Shown: positions 56,198 through 64,000 of the stretch, piece after piece
Position numbering within the stretch: position 1 is the stretch's first letter
How the letters are laid out: each line of letters begins with the position of its first letter
Source of the DNA: Candidatus Flexifilum affinis
Lineage (GTDB): Bacteria; Chloroflexota; Anaerolineae; Aggregatilineales; Phototrophicaceae
Direction of reading: 5' to 3'
Length of the DNA: 64,000 nt
Assembly: GCA_016713325.1 (NCBI GenBank)
Contig: JADJPJ010000019.1
Span: 1-64,000 of the forward strand
The notes under the pieces: generated by a model
What the model was told of the DNA's origin: nothing
The model's input: the letters and a program-made list of their open reading frames with translations, nothing else
Database searches by the model: none
Program-made: the position numbers and the translations under genes

Positions 56198-57295
56198 ATG
56201 ACCGCAACGTCCTCATCAAAACTCGTGATCCTGCTGACGATCGCCGGCCTGGTTCTGGCCATCTTCAGCCTGTCGGCGCCGATGGTCACCGCTCAGGATG
56301 GCAATCTGCTGGCCGACGCCGGTTTCGAAGGCGCATACGTCGGGCGGGGACGCCCGGACCTCAACACCGCCGCGCCGTGGCTGCTGTTCAACGCCGACTC
56401 GCCGCGCAACTACGAATGGCAGAACCGGTCGGACAAAGTCTACGCGTTCCCCCCATCGCGGCGGGGCGGGGAAGTTCATTCCGGCACCCTGTCGCAGAAC
56501 ATCAACGGCGGCTACGTCACCTTCACGGTCGCGGTTTACCAGACCGTGTCGGTGCCGGCCAACACCAGCCTGAACGCCAACATCTGGGCGCGCATCAAGA
56601 CCTGCAACATCGGGCAGGGCGCGGACAACTGCGGTTCGGCAGTGGAGTCCGGCGCATACGTCAAGGTGGGCGTCGACCCATCCGGCGGCACCAATCCCTT
56701 CTCGCCGAGCGTGGTCTGGTCGAGCAACATCGCCCCCCACGACACCTGGCAGCAGGTGGGCGTGACGGTCACGACCACCGGCCCGACGGCGACGTTCTTC
56801 GCCTTCTTCACGCAGAACTCGCCCAGCCAGCTCAACAACGTCTGGTTCGACGATGCCTACCTGGGCACGGGCAGTTCAGGCGGCTCGGTTGCGCCCGGCC
56901 AGCCCGCGCCATCCACCGCCGTGCCGACTCAGCGGCCTGCCCCGACGGCCTTCATCGCCTTCCGGCAGCCGCTCCGCCCTGACGGTTCGCAGCACCACGT
57001 GATCATCACCGGCGATACGCTGACGGGCATCGCGACGGCCTACAGTGTGACGGTCGAGCGCATCATGGAGCTGAACAATCTGCGCAGCTCGCGCTTCATC
57101 TTCCCCGGCCAGGATCTGCTGATCATCCCGGCGGGCGAAGGCGGTGGTTCGGGCACGGGTGCGGGAACAGGCACCGGCACGCCGCAGCCGACCCGGCGGC
57201 CGACTCTGCCGCCGCTGCCCACGCTCAGCGCGGCCGATATGACCTGGCTGGCGGGTGGCGCTGGCGGGCCGACGCCGGTCGGTATGGGGGATTGA
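56198..57295 (+). CDS. Secreted LysM domain protein with N-terminal carbohydrate-binding-like domain
   Basis: A 365-residue exported protein. Residues 1-32 are a signal peptide (cleavage near VTAQDGN). Residues about 34-222 form a beta-sandwich of the type that binds carbohydrate (NLLADAGFEGAYVGRGRPDL, then VYQTVSVPANTSLNANIWAR and NVWFDDAYLG, the usual last strand). A Pro/Thr linker follows. Residues 266-311 form one LysM repeat (HHVIITGDTLTGIATAYSVT, then RIMELNNLRSSRFIFPGQ), which binds peptidoglycan or chitin-like glycans. A Gly/Pro-rich tail ends the protein. It probably sits at the cell wall. Divergent from the esterase gene, with its own promoter carrying nested repeats. Confidence 0.87.
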   Translation: MTATSSSKLVILLTIAGLVLAIFSLSAPMVTAQDGNLLADAGFEGAYVGRGRPDLNTAAPWLLFNADSPRNYEWQNRSDKVYAFPPSRRGGEVHSGTLSQNINGGYVTFTVAVYQTVSVPANTSLNANIWARIKTCNIGQGADNCGSAVESGAYVKVGVDPSGGTNPFSPSVVWSSNIAPHDTWQQVGVTVTTTGPTATFFAFFTQNSPSQLNNVWFDDAYLGTGSSGGSVAPGQPAPSTAVPTQRPAPTAFIAFRQPLRPDGSQHHVIITGDTLTGIATAYSVTVERIMELNNLRSSRFIFPGQDLLIIPAGEGGGSGTGAGTGTGTPQPTRRPTLPPLPTLSAADMTWLAGGAGGPTPVGMGD

Positions 57296-57416
57296 GAGAG
57301 GGCTTGAACCAACCCCTCCCCCCCTGACCCCCTCTCCCACGCAAGCGTCTTGCAAGCAAGCGGGGCGAGGGGAACGAATGGAAAGCCGAAAGCAAACACG
57401 CTGGATTGAGGTAGTC

Positions 57417-57497
57417 GGGACGCGATTTTTCGCGTCCCTGACCTTACACGCCATGCTGAGCGTAGGGACGGCATTCTTGCCGTCCGCCATGGCGGAC
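57417..57497. repeat. Cluster of three intergenic hairpins
   Basis: GGGACGCGA-TTTT-TCGCGTCCC (57417-57438), GGACGGCA-TTCT-TGCCGTCC (57466-57485) and the palindrome GTCCGCCATGGCGGAC (57482-57497). The second is preceded by CGTAGG, the mirror of the CCTACG tail seen elsewhere. They lie between the LysM and ferredoxin genes. Confidence 0.65.
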
Positions 57498-57556
57498 GGC
57501 AATCGAATTGAATGATTTCGCGGATACACCAATTCGAGGTAGACAGGCGAGTCAAA

Positions 57557-57835
57557 ATGGCAGGAGCCAGGCAGAGGATCGTCCTCTGCACCGGGCAGTA
57601 CTGTAACCTGGGGCGGCGGGCGGACCGGTTGCACAGAAAGCTGACCCCGCTCGTCATGACCTACAACAATGGGCAGCGGCCGCCGCCTTGCAAGCTGGAG
57701 ACGGCCAACTGCCTGAGCATGTGCGCCACGGGGCCAAACCTGATAATCTACCCCGGCGAGAAGATCTACAACGATGTGCAGGAAGATCAGATCGAGGCGA
57801 TCTTCCACGAACATATCGACCGGGTGGCGAAGTAA
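57557..57835 (+). CDS. Thioredoxin-like (2Fe-2S) ferredoxin domain protein
   Basis: A 92-residue small iron-sulfur protein. The ATG at 57557 follows AGGCGAG and gives MAGARQRIVLCTGQYCNLGR, which matches the start of the thioredoxin-fold ferredoxin family. An upstream in-frame ATG at 57512 is less likely. The cluster ligands are the Cys residues in LCTGQYC and in CLSMCATGPNLIIYPGEKIY. Family members act as electron carriers and resemble the NuoE-type subunit; the partner is not evident here. It is followed by a bidirectional terminator shared with oligoendopeptidase F. Confidence 0.88.
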   Translation: MAGARQRIVLCTGQYCNLGRRADRLHRKLTPLVMTYNNGQRPPPCKLETANCLSMCATGPNLIIYPGEKIYNDVQEDQIEAIFHEHIDRVAK

Positions 57836-57838
57836 AAA

Positions 57839-57886
57839 AACTCACCCCTGACCGGCTTCCATCTGGAAACCGGTCAGGGGTGAGTT
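57839..57886. terminator. Bidirectional terminator between ferredoxin and pepF genes
   Basis: AACTCACCCCTGACCGG and CCGGTCAGGGGTGAGTT are a perfect 17-bp stem, extended by TTCC/GGAA in the loop. Seven A precede it, giving a T-run for the minus-strand pepF transcript. Confidence 0.85.
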
Positions 57887-57952
57887 CATGTTTGCAGTTG
57901 GAGCGCTTCGAGAGACGGGGGCGTCTTGCCCTCATCTCTCGTGCCTCATGCC

Positions 57953-59776
57953 TCAGAACTTGTCCGGGAAGACCTGGCGGGCCAGCGCCTCTTCCTGGTC
58001 GACCATGTCGCTCAGCGTTTGCAGACCTTCATTCCAGAAGGCTGGGTCGCGCAGGTCGATGCCGATCTTGCCCAGGATGTTCTCCGGATAATCGGTGTTG
58101 CCGGCTTCCAGCACCGAGATGTACTTCTCCACGAAGCCGGAGTCTCCCTTCTTGTACAGATTGAAGAGCGCCAGCACCAGCAGCTCGCCGAAGGAGTAGG
58201 CGTAGACGTAGCCGGGCGTGTGCAGGAAGTGGGGGATGTAGCTCCACCACTGCTTGTACTCGTCGCGCAGGGTCACGCTGTCGCGGAACTGATCGCGCTG
58301 TGTCTGCAACCAGATCTCGTTGAGGCGCTCGGTCGTCAGTTCGCCCTCGGTGCGCCGCGCAGTGTGCATGGCATCCTCGAAGCGGTTCATGGCGATCTGC
58401 CGGAAGACGGTGGCGAAGCTGTCTTCGAGCTTGCCGAGCAGCAGTTCGAGCTGGGCAGCCGGGTCGGACTCGCTGGCCATCAGATCGTTGAAGGTCAGCA
58501 TCTCGCCGAAGGTCGAGGCCATCTCGGCGGTCGTCAGCGGCGTGTACAACCCGGACGGGCCATTGGCGCGCCCGCCGAAATACATGTGCAGGCCATGCCC
58601 GAGCTCGTGCGCCAGCGTCATGATGTCGCGCGCCTTGCCCAGGTAGTTGACGAACACGAATGGGTGAGCCGATGGAACTGTCGGTGAGGCGAAGGCACCG
58701 CCCTGCTTGTTGGGCTGGACGGGTGCGTGGATCCAGTTCTTGTCGAAGAACAGCGCGACGGCCTCACCCATGCGCGGGCTGAAGCGGCCGTACGCGCCCT
58801 GGGTGATGTCGCGGGCTTCTTCCCAGGTGTAGAACTCGCCCTGGGCGTCCAGGCGAATCGGCGCGTAGCGGTCGTAATCGTAGAGTTCGTCGTAGCCCAG
58901 AATGCGGCGCTTCAGCCGGTAGTGCCGGGCGCAGATCTCGTAGTTCGAGGTGACGGCCTGCACCAGCGCGTTGACGGTCTCATCCGGCGCCTTGTTGCTC
59001 AGGTTGCGGCTGCTGATCCAGTTCGGATAGCCGCGCATGCGGTCTTCCGAGGCTTTGTCGGCAGCCAGCACGTTGAAGACATACGTCAGTTCCATTTTCC
59101 GGCCTTCGAGCGTCTCGGTGAGCGCCGTGGCCGCCCGCTTGCGCAGGTCGCGGTCGGGTTCGTGGAACTTGCTGAGGACCTGGGACTGGGTGAGCCTCTG
59201 CCCGTCGAGATCGTAGCGCAGCGAACCCATGAGCTGGGTGAAGAAGCGCGCCCAGGCGTTCGAGCCCGTCACATCTTTTTCCACCAGGGCCTGCTCAACC
59301 GGCTCGCTCAGCGTGTGCTGCTTGAAGCGGCGGTCAGCCTCCAGGGCGTGCCGGTGCCGGGGCACGTCGATCTGGTCGAGGATGGCCTGCGCCGACGCAT
59401 CGTCCAGCGCGCGCCACTCGATGCCGGAGAAGAGCAGCTTCTGGGACAGCGCCGCGCCGAACTCCTGAATCCGCTGCACCAGGGCGCCGCGCGCCGGGTC
59501 GGCGGTGTCGGTGGCGAACATCAGGTAAGCATAGCTGCCGATACGCCCGGCCACATCGCTGATGGCTTCTTCTTCGTCCATGGCCTTGACCATCTCGGGG
59601 CCGGTCAGCGAGCCGACGCGGCCGCGATATCGCGCCGCGAACTCGTCTGCCATGAGCAGGCTGCGTTCGATGTCCTGCTGAATTTTCGGGTCGTCCAGTC
59701 CGGAATAGAAAACGGACAGATCCCAGACGACGGACTCAGCCCCCGTCAGCTTCTGTTCAATTACGGCGTCGGTCAT
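57953..59776 (-). CDS. pepF: Oligoendopeptidase F (M3 family metallopeptidase)
   Basis: A 607-residue cytoplasmic zinc peptidase that trims short peptides. The active-site motif is MTLAHELGHGLHM (HExxH near residue 390), with the downstream Glu in PLTTAEMASTFGEMLTF as third zinc ligand. The N-terminal helical domain (LTGPEMVKAMDEEEAISDV) and SSRNLSNKAPDETVNAL are typical, as is HTPGYVYAYSFGELLVLALF near the C-terminus. Length and order match the family. It starts at an ATG (MTDAVIEQKL) after a weak ribosome site. It is separated from the upstream TolB-like gene and ends at a shared terminator. Confidence 0.95.
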   Translation of the reverse strand: MTDAVIEQKLTGAESVVWDLSVFYSGLDDPKIQQDIERSLLMADEFAARYRGRVGSLTGPEMVKAMDEEEAISDVAGRIGSYAYLMFATDTADPARGALVQRIQEFGAALSQKLLFSGIEWRALDDASAQAILDQIDVPRHRHALEADRRFKQHTLSEPVEQALVEKDVTGSNAWARFFTQLMGSLRYDLDGQRLTQSQVLSKFHEPDRDLRKRAATALTETLEGRKMELTYVFNVLAADKASEDRMRGYPNWISSRNLSNKAPDETVNALVQAVTSNYEICARHYRLKRRILGYDELYDYDRYAPIRLDAQGEFYTWEEARDITQGAYGRFSPRMGEAVALFFDKNWIHAPVQPNKQGGAFASPTVPSAHPFVFVNYLGKARDIMTLAHELGHGLHMYFGGRANGPSGLYTPLTTAEMASTFGEMLTFNDLMASESDPAAQLELLLGKLEDSFATVFRQIAMNRFEDAMHTARRTEGELTTERLNEIWLQTQRDQFRDSVTLRDEYKQWWSYIPHFLHTPGYVYAYSFGELLVLALFNLYKKGDSGFVEKYISVLEAGNTDYPENILGKIGIDLRDPAFWNEGLQTLSDMVDQEEALARQVFPDKF

Positions 59777-59801
59777 CCCAAAAACCCTTCAACATTTGAA
59801 T

Positions 59802-60662
59802 TCATTCGAATAATACTACCGGTCTTTGTCCAAAGTTCAAGACGCATTGGCTTACATCATGTGGAATGTGGTCGCCAGGCGGGGCGGCGTCGATCGGCCG
59901 GCCGCTGGTCAGCCGCTGCGGCGGGCCGCCGTTAAGGGGCACGGAGAACAGGTCGACCACGCCGTTGATGGTGGCGGTGTAGGCGATCCAGTCGCTCTGC
60001 GGCGACCACGCCAGACCGTCCGAGTAGTGGCCGATGTCGACCAGAAAGCGGGCGGCGGCATCGTGTGGCCTGGGTGAGACGAAGATGCTCCAGCGCTGCT
60101 GGCGAAAGGCCATGAAGGCGAACAGACGGCCATCGGGCGAGCGCACCTGCGTGGAATTGCTCGTGCCCAGGCCGAGATCGATCTCTCGGCCGGTGATCGG
60201 ATCCATACCATCCTGCACCAGCGTCAGGCCGCTGCCGTCGCGGTTGACCAGATAGAAGGTGGCCGGACCCTGACGGGGAGCGCGCACGACGAGCTGCTGG
60301 CTGTCGCGCGTCCAGCGTGGAAAGGTGTAGGGCTCGCCATCATCGATCAACCGGCGCGGCTGCGACTCCCCATGCGCCAGCAGATAGACGGTGATCAGGC
60401 CGTCACGGTCGGAGACGAAGGCCAGCCAGCGTCCATCGGGCGACCAGGCGGGCGCGGCGTCATAGCCGGGGTGGTCGCTCAGGTTGCGGGTCAGACTGCG
60501 CGGCAGATCGATCAGGAAGATATCCGGATTGATCTCCGCATACGACATGTAGGCCAGCTCCCGACCGGGGAAGACCGCGCCGGCCGCGGCAGATGCTCCC
60601 AGCAGCGCCAGGCACAGCGCCCCGGCCAGGGCGGTCACCGTCAGTGTCAGCCGAAGCAGCAT
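59802..60662 (-). CDS. TolB-like beta-propeller secreted/anchored protein, frame shift near the C-terminus
   Basis: About 286 residues as read. The ATG at 60662 lies 4 bases after the stop of the upstream gene. An N-terminal membrane segment (TLTVTALAGALCLALLGASA) is followed by PD40/WD-like blades: YDAAPAWSPDGRWLAFVSDR, FPRWTRDSQQLVV, TQVRSPDGRLFAFMAF and GLAWSPQSDWIAYTA, ending LTSGRPIDAAP. The last residues (GDHIPHDVSQCVLNFGQRP) look wrong. One base added near 59880-59886 gives APAWRPHST and a stop about 60 bases earlier, the normal end of such proteins. It is probably an outer-face sensor or scaffold; function unknown. Confidence 0.75.
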   Translation of the reverse strand: MLLRLTLTVTALAGALCLALLGASAAAGAVFPGRELAYMSYAEINPDIFLIDLPRSLTRNLSDHPGYDAAPAWSPDGRWLAFVSDRDGLITVYLLAHGESQPRRLIDDGEPYTFPRWTRDSQQLVVRAPRQGPATFYLVNRDGSGLTLVQDGMDPITGREIDLGLGTSNSTQVRSPDGRLFAFMAFRQQRWSIFVSPRPHDAAARFLVDIGHYSDGLAWSPQSDWIAYTATINGVVDLFSVPLNGGPPQRLTSGRPIDAAPPGDHIPHDVSQCVLNFGQRPVVLFE

Positions 60663-60666
60663 CGCC

Positions 60667-61770
60667 CTACGAGCTGGAGGCGCTTTCACGGACGAAGCGC
60701 ATGGCCGACCGGGCCATCGTCTCGAGATCGGCGACTATCTCCGCACGGCGGTCCGGTTCCTTGGTCAGGATCTCGGCCAGGATGGCGACTCCGGCGCGGT
60801 CGTTGAGGTTAATGAAGTAGACCAGCACGTCGACGCTGGCGTTTTCAAGGACCTCGATTTCCGTGCCGGGCTGCGCCATCACCCCTTCCAGCGGCACGCC
60901 CTGCGGCGGCAGCGAGGTCTGGGTCGTGCCCCCGCCGGCGATCTGCGTGTTCACCTGACGCAGCACCTGATCGCGCCAGTTGCCGATCGTCAGGAACTGG
61001 CTGGGGTCGCTGGTGATGATCAGCGCCTGCGCATCCAGGGCCGCTTCGCCGGCTTGCAGGAGGGCGCTGTCGTACACATCGCTGTTCGAATCGGCGAAGC
61101 TCCAGCCGTCCGGCAGTTCGATCTGAATATCGGTGTTGAAGATGATGCTGCCTTCCGGCATCTCGGCCGGGATCAGCGCCTCGTCGCGCAGTTCCAGGGC
61201 CGGTAGTTGGATCTCTTCGGGCAGTTCCGGCGGCTCGACGTCGAAGGTGACGGATTCCAGCATGCGCACCAGCGGCTCTTTGAGCTGGTACAGATCGTTG
61301 GCGCGGGCCGTGGGACTGAGCGCCTGGATCAGCACGAAGCGTTTGTCTTCCCCTTCGCCCGTCTCGAAGGCGACGAAGAAAGTGCGGCCGGCCAGGGCGC
61401 GTGCCGGCTGAAAAACGCTGAAGCCGTTGAACAGGGCGATGGGTTCGCGCTGCGTTGGGTCATACTGGGCGAAGAGCGAATCCAGCAGTTGAGTGAGAGC
61501 GCCGTCAAGATCGGGGGCATCGGCCAGGATCTCCCGCGCGCTCTGCCCCGTGGTCACGGTGATGATCACGCCGTTGCCGGAAGCAAACGAACTGAGGGTG
61601 AATTCCTCTTCGTGATTGAAGCTGACGTCATAGATTGCGGGGAAGGTGAACTGCATCCCACCGGGCGTGACGATGGTCTCGGTCTCGACGTCAGACTGCG
61701 CCAGAAGACCGGTGGCAGTCAGGCTCAGGAGGATCAGAAGAATGCAAAGGCCTCGCATCGGTTGTCGCAT
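60667..61770 (-). CDS. Secreted protein of unknown function (possible PsbP/DcrB-like fold)
   Basis: A 367-residue exported protein. The ATG at 61770 (MRQPMRGLCILLILLSLTAT) is chosen because AAAAGGA lies nine bases upstream; the ATG at 61779 is too close to it. The signal peptide ends near LLAQSD. Two similar-looking halves begin with an amphipathic strand pair (FTFPAIYDVSFNHEEEFTLS and IQIELPDGWSFADSNSDVYD), each followed by a long helix. This is the pattern of PsbP/Mog1/DcrB-type folds, which use surface strands to bind partners. No catalytic motif is visible. It forms a two-gene operon with the TolB-like protein. Confidence 0.72.
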   Translation of the reverse strand: MRQPMRGLCILLILLSLTATGLLAQSDVETETIVTPGGMQFTFPAIYDVSFNHEEEFTLSSFASGNGVIITVTTGQSAREILADAPDLDGALTQLLDSLFAQYDPTQREPIALFNGFSVFQPARALAGRTFFVAFETGEGEDKRFVLIQALSPTARANDLYQLKEPLVRMLESVTFDVEPPELPEEIQLPALELRDEALIPAEMPEGSIIFNTDIQIELPDGWSFADSNSDVYDSALLQAGEAALDAQALIITSDPSQFLTIGNWRDQVLRQVNTQIAGGGTTQTSLPPQGVPLEGVMAQPGTEIEVLENASVDVLVYFINLNDRAGVAILAEILTKEPDRRAEIVADLETMARSAMRFVRESASSS

Positions 61771-62145
61771 CTGCGCCATTCCTTTTGTGGAATACCAGAT
61801 TCATTCTACACGTCTTTACGGGCCAGAAGCATGAGGCGATGGTCAGGGACAAAAAAAGAGGCTCCACCGGGGGGAGGGGTGGAGCCCAAAAGTCGAAATT
61901 TATCAAAGAAACGATACTAATTGTCCGTTTCCCTCATTTAGCCTTAATATAACATTCCGTGATTCGCCGGCAACAGTGACATTTGTCATATTTTGCCACG
62001 ATCCCAGCCTTCGGCGACCAGAGTCGATGATGCTGGCGGTGAGCGCAGCACGTGCCGTTTGGACAGCAGAGATTTGCCAACAGAATTGATGAACGCCGGG
62101 GACTGCGCTACGATCCGTGCTTTGCTTGCTCAGGAGTGACCCACG
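61771..62145. other. 375-bp gap containing a candidate small RNA
   Basis: No protein gene is seen. The minus strand holds a promoter-like pair and a T-rich terminator about 90 bases apart, described as a candidate RNA at 61850-61939. Confidence 0.5.
61850..61939 (-). ncRNA. Candidate small RNA with own promoter and terminator
   Basis: On the minus strand TTGCCG (61968-61973) and TATATT (61946-61951) are 16 bases apart, putting a start near 61939. About 70 bases on, GGCTCCACC and GGTGGAGCC form a 9-bp stem followed by TCTTTTTTT. No protein longer than six codons (MRETDN) fits between. An orphan promoter and terminator facing no gene suggests a small regulatory RNA or leader peptide; I know no family with this sequence. 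Confidence 0.4.
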
Positions 62146-62619
62146 ATGCAGATGACCGACTCCGGTCCGATTGGACTGTATTTCGAAGACATCAACGTCG
62201 GCGACAAACTGGTGACGCGGGGGCGAACGATCACCGAATCGGATATCGTCCAGTTTGCCGGGCTGACTGGCGATTACAACCCCATGCACACCAATGCCGA
62301 GTACATGAAGTCCCACCCCATGGGTCAGCGGGTGGCGCACGGCATGCTGACGCTCAGCTACGCCGTCGGCCAGGCCTATCAGCTTGGCTTCATGGAGCGC
62401 ACCGTGCTGGCGTTTCGCGGGTTGGAGATGAAGTTCAGCTTGCCGGTGTTCATCGGCGACACGGTGCACGTCGAATTGACGGTGCGCGAAAAGAAGGAAG
62501 CGCGGCGCATCGGCGGCGGCACGGTCACCCTGGATGTCAAGATCGTCAACCAGGACGGCAAATCGGTGCAGTCGGGCGAATGGACGGTGCTGATGGCCTT
62601 GAAGGATGCGGCATCCTAG
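62146..62619 (+). CDS. MaoC family (R)-hydratase/dehydratase-like protein
   Basis: A 157-residue single hot-dog-fold protein. The hydratase motif is complete: QFAGLTGDYNPMHTNAEYMK, with the catalytic Asp and His, followed by GQRVAHGMLTLS. The second half has LEMKFSLPVFIGDTVHVELT and a C-terminal strand set. Members hydrate trans-2-enoyl-CoA or act on related thioesters; the physiological substrate here is unknown. The ATG at 62146 follows AGGAGTGACCCACG. It stands alone upstream of the LuxR-LAL gene, with a palindrome between. Confidence 0.9.
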   Translation: MQMTDSGPIGLYFEDINVGDKLVTRGRTITESDIVQFAGLTGDYNPMHTNAEYMKSHPMGQRVAHGMLTLSYAVGQAYQLGFMERTVLAFRGLEMKFSLPVFIGDTVHVELTVREKKEARRIGGGTVTLDVKIVNQDGKSVQSGEWTVLMALKDAAS

Positions 62620-62676
62620 GGACGACTGGCAGGCTGCCGTTGCCCCGGTGGTCCGTTCCGATCAACAGACATAAAC

Positions 62677-62696
62677 GGACGAGGCATGCCTCGTCC
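62677..62696. repeat. Intergenic palindrome with CTACG tail
   Basis: GGACGAGGCATGCCTCGTCC is a perfect 20-bp palindrome followed by CTACG, closely similar to the element at 20415-20434. Confidence 0.7.
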
Positions 62697-62739
62697 CTAC
62701 GCGGGGCAATTGAGCAAGCAGGCCGGGCCGGGTTGAACC

Positions 62740-64000
62740 ATGGACAGCATTTTTCTGGCGACGAAGACGATGGTGCCGGCGCTGCGGACGCAGTTGGTCC
62801 CGCGCGAACGTGTGCGCCATCTGCTGCTGCGAGCGCTGGAAGTGCCGTTGGTGCTGGTGAGCGCGCCGCCCGGCTTCGGCAAGACGACGGCGGCTCTGGC
62901 GGCGGTGAAGGCGCTCCAGGCAGAGGCGGCGGCTGAAACCCTTCTCGCCTGGCTATCGCTGGACGAAGGCGATAACGACCCCGTCCGCTTCTGGCAGTAC
63001 GCCGTCCAGGCGATGGGGCGGGCGGGCATGGCCGCCGATTCCGCGCCGCTGACCCAGCCGGACCGCTCGATGCTGCCCCTCCTGCTCAATCGAGTTGCCG
63101 CGCAGCCCGCGCACGTGCTGTTCGTCCTCGATGATTATCATGTCATTCAGCAGGCGTCAATTCACGAGGCGCTGGCCTTTCTGCTGGAACATGCGCCGCC
63201 CAACCTGCACTTCCTGCTGATCACACGGGCCGACCCGCCGCTCCCGCTGCACCGCCTGCGGGCGCGCGGGCAGATGGTCGAGATTCGCGCTGCCGACCTG
63301 CGTTTCGATGCTCAGGAGGCGGCGGCTCTACTGACCGGCATCATGGGGCTGGCGCTGACTCCCGGCGATGTCGATCGCCTGACGGAACAGACGGAAGGGT
63401 GGGCCGCCGGCTTGCAGTTGGCCGGGGTCGCCCTGCAAGGCGAATCTGCCACGTCTGACGCGGTCAGCCGGCAGGGGTTGATCGACCGGTTGGCGGCCAG
63501 CAGCCGCTACATCCTCGAATACCTGACCGAAGAAGTGCTGCTCCAGCAGCCGGAGCCGGTGCAGGCCTTTCTGCTGCAAACCGCGATCCTGCACCGGCTG
63601 AACGGCTCGCTGTGCGATGCCGTCACCGGCGGCACGGAGAGCGAGGCGACGCTCGCAGCGCTGCTGCGCCGCAATCTGTTCATCGTGCCGCAGGGCGACC
63701 CCGGCTGGTACCGGTATCACCCGCTGTTTGCCGACCTGCTGCGCGGGCGGCTTCAGCAGAGCCACCCGGATCTTCTGCCGGTCCTGCACCGGCGTGCCGC
63801 TGCGTGGTTTGACGCGCAGGGTGACGTCGAGTCGGCGATCGAGCACGCGCTTTCGGGGGGAGACTTCGACCATGCCATCCGCCTGCTCGACGCCCATGCC
63901 CGCGCCGCCGCCATGGCCGGGCGCATCCTGACCCTGGAGGGCTGGTTGCGCCGTCTGCCGGAAAGCGAACGCGGGGCGCTGCCGCGCGTCGATCTGGCTT
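62740..64000 (+). CDS. LuxR family regulator, large MalT-like ATPase type (LAL), 3' partial
   Basis: The gene starts at the ATG at 62740 (MDSIFLATKTMVPALRTQLV) and runs off the right edge with 420 codons visible. Walker A is SAPPGFGKTT (residues 41-50) and Walker B VLFVLDDYHVI (about 126-136). These are followed by LLITRADPPLPLHRLRARGQ and YRYHPLFADLLRGRL, then the start of the helical sensor. The same blocks occur in the complete regulator at 11467-14145, so this is a paralogue. The DNA-binding domain lies beyond the window. Its 5' region has no strong ribosome site. Confidence 0.9.
   Translation, partial: MDSIFLATKTMVPALRTQLVPRERVRHLLLRALEVPLVLVSAPPGFGKTTAALAAVKALQAEAAAETLLAWLSLDEGDNDPVRFWQYAVQAMGRAGMAADSAPLTQPDRSMLPLLLNRVAAQPAHVLFVLDDYHVIQQASIHEALAFLLEHAPPNLHFLLITRADPPLPLHRLRARGQMVEIRAADLRFDAQEAAALLTGIMGLALTPGDVDRLTEQTEGWAAGLQLAGVALQGESATSDAVSRQGLIDRLAASSRYILEYLTEEVLLQQPEPVQAFLLQTAILHRLNGSLCDAVTGGTESEATLAALLRRNLFIVPQGDPGWYRYHPLFADLLRGRLQQSHPDLLPVLHRRAAAWFDAQGDVESAIEHALSGGDFDHAIRLLDAHARAAAMAGRILTLEGWLRRLPESERGALPRVDLA

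Noticed and set aside
61903..62469. 188-codon minus-strand open frame overlapping the MaoC gene
   Set aside because: Antisense shadow without a domain; the plus strand has a complete MaoC hydratase motif.

Overview
The window is about 64 kb of GC-rich bacterial chromosome. Three things suggest a Chloroflexota member, probably class Anaerolineae: large MalT-like LuxR ATPase regulators (one complete, one cut by the right edge), Uma2-family nucleases scattered singly, and a universal-stress/GpgS glycosyltransferase fusion. Secreted proteins carrying choice-of-anchor Q, LysM and dockerin-like parts point the same way. This placement is inferred from gene content only; there is no rRNA gene in the window, and the only RNA gene recognised with confidence is a tRNA-Ser(CGA).

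Layout. 1-4.8 kb: a nucleoside/BMP-type ABC importer (ATPase cut by the left edge, two permeases) followed by an unrelated UgpB-like sugar-binding protein. 5-9.6 kb: Uma2 nuclease, TetR regulator divergent from an internally deleted SDR gene, a metallophosphoesterase-DtxR pair and a CoiA-like nuclease. 9.6-20.3 kb: tRNA-Ser and mostly single genes, including a LuxR-LAL regulator, a proline-iminopeptidase-like hydrolase, a GyrI-like protein divergent from a WYL regulator, a Gfo/Idh oxidoreductase and a LysE exporter. 20.5-27.8 kb: thioredoxin-NHL protein, asparagine synthase, a GT4 glycosyltransferase and the USP-GpgS fusion; the last two probably make a glucosylglycerate-type solute. 28-33 kb: a second Uma2, a two-subunit Tat-exported molybdenum hydroxylase (IorAB-like) and chorismate mutase-DAHP synthase.

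34.4-53.0 kb is the most striking region. It holds four consecutive minus-strand paralogues coding for secreted beta-helix repeat proteins. They have 5, 6, 3 and 1 copies of a roughly 250-370-residue choice-of-anchor Q module, then a carboxypeptidase-regulatory-like domain and a C-terminal type I dockerin-like domain. Each gene has its own near-identical leader and a hairpin just after its stop. Three of the four leaders carry a TATACT -10 box next to a TCTGTACAGA palindrome. The array looks like a recently expanded, co-regulated family of cell-surface proteins.

53-64 kb: methyltransferase, zinc-dependent phospholipase-C-like protein, lipoprotein esterase, LysM protein, thioredoxin-like ferredoxin, oligoendopeptidase F, a secreted-protein/TolB-like pair, a candidate small RNA, a MaoC-like hydratase and the start of a second LuxR-LAL gene.

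A caution for the whole window: at least ten otherwise well-conserved genes are broken by one- or two-base shifts, often in homopolymers or a CG repeat. This pattern fits residual long-read assembly errors at least as well as real pseudogenes. Small stem-loops, many with a GTCCCTAC or CCCCTAC tail, recur between genes.
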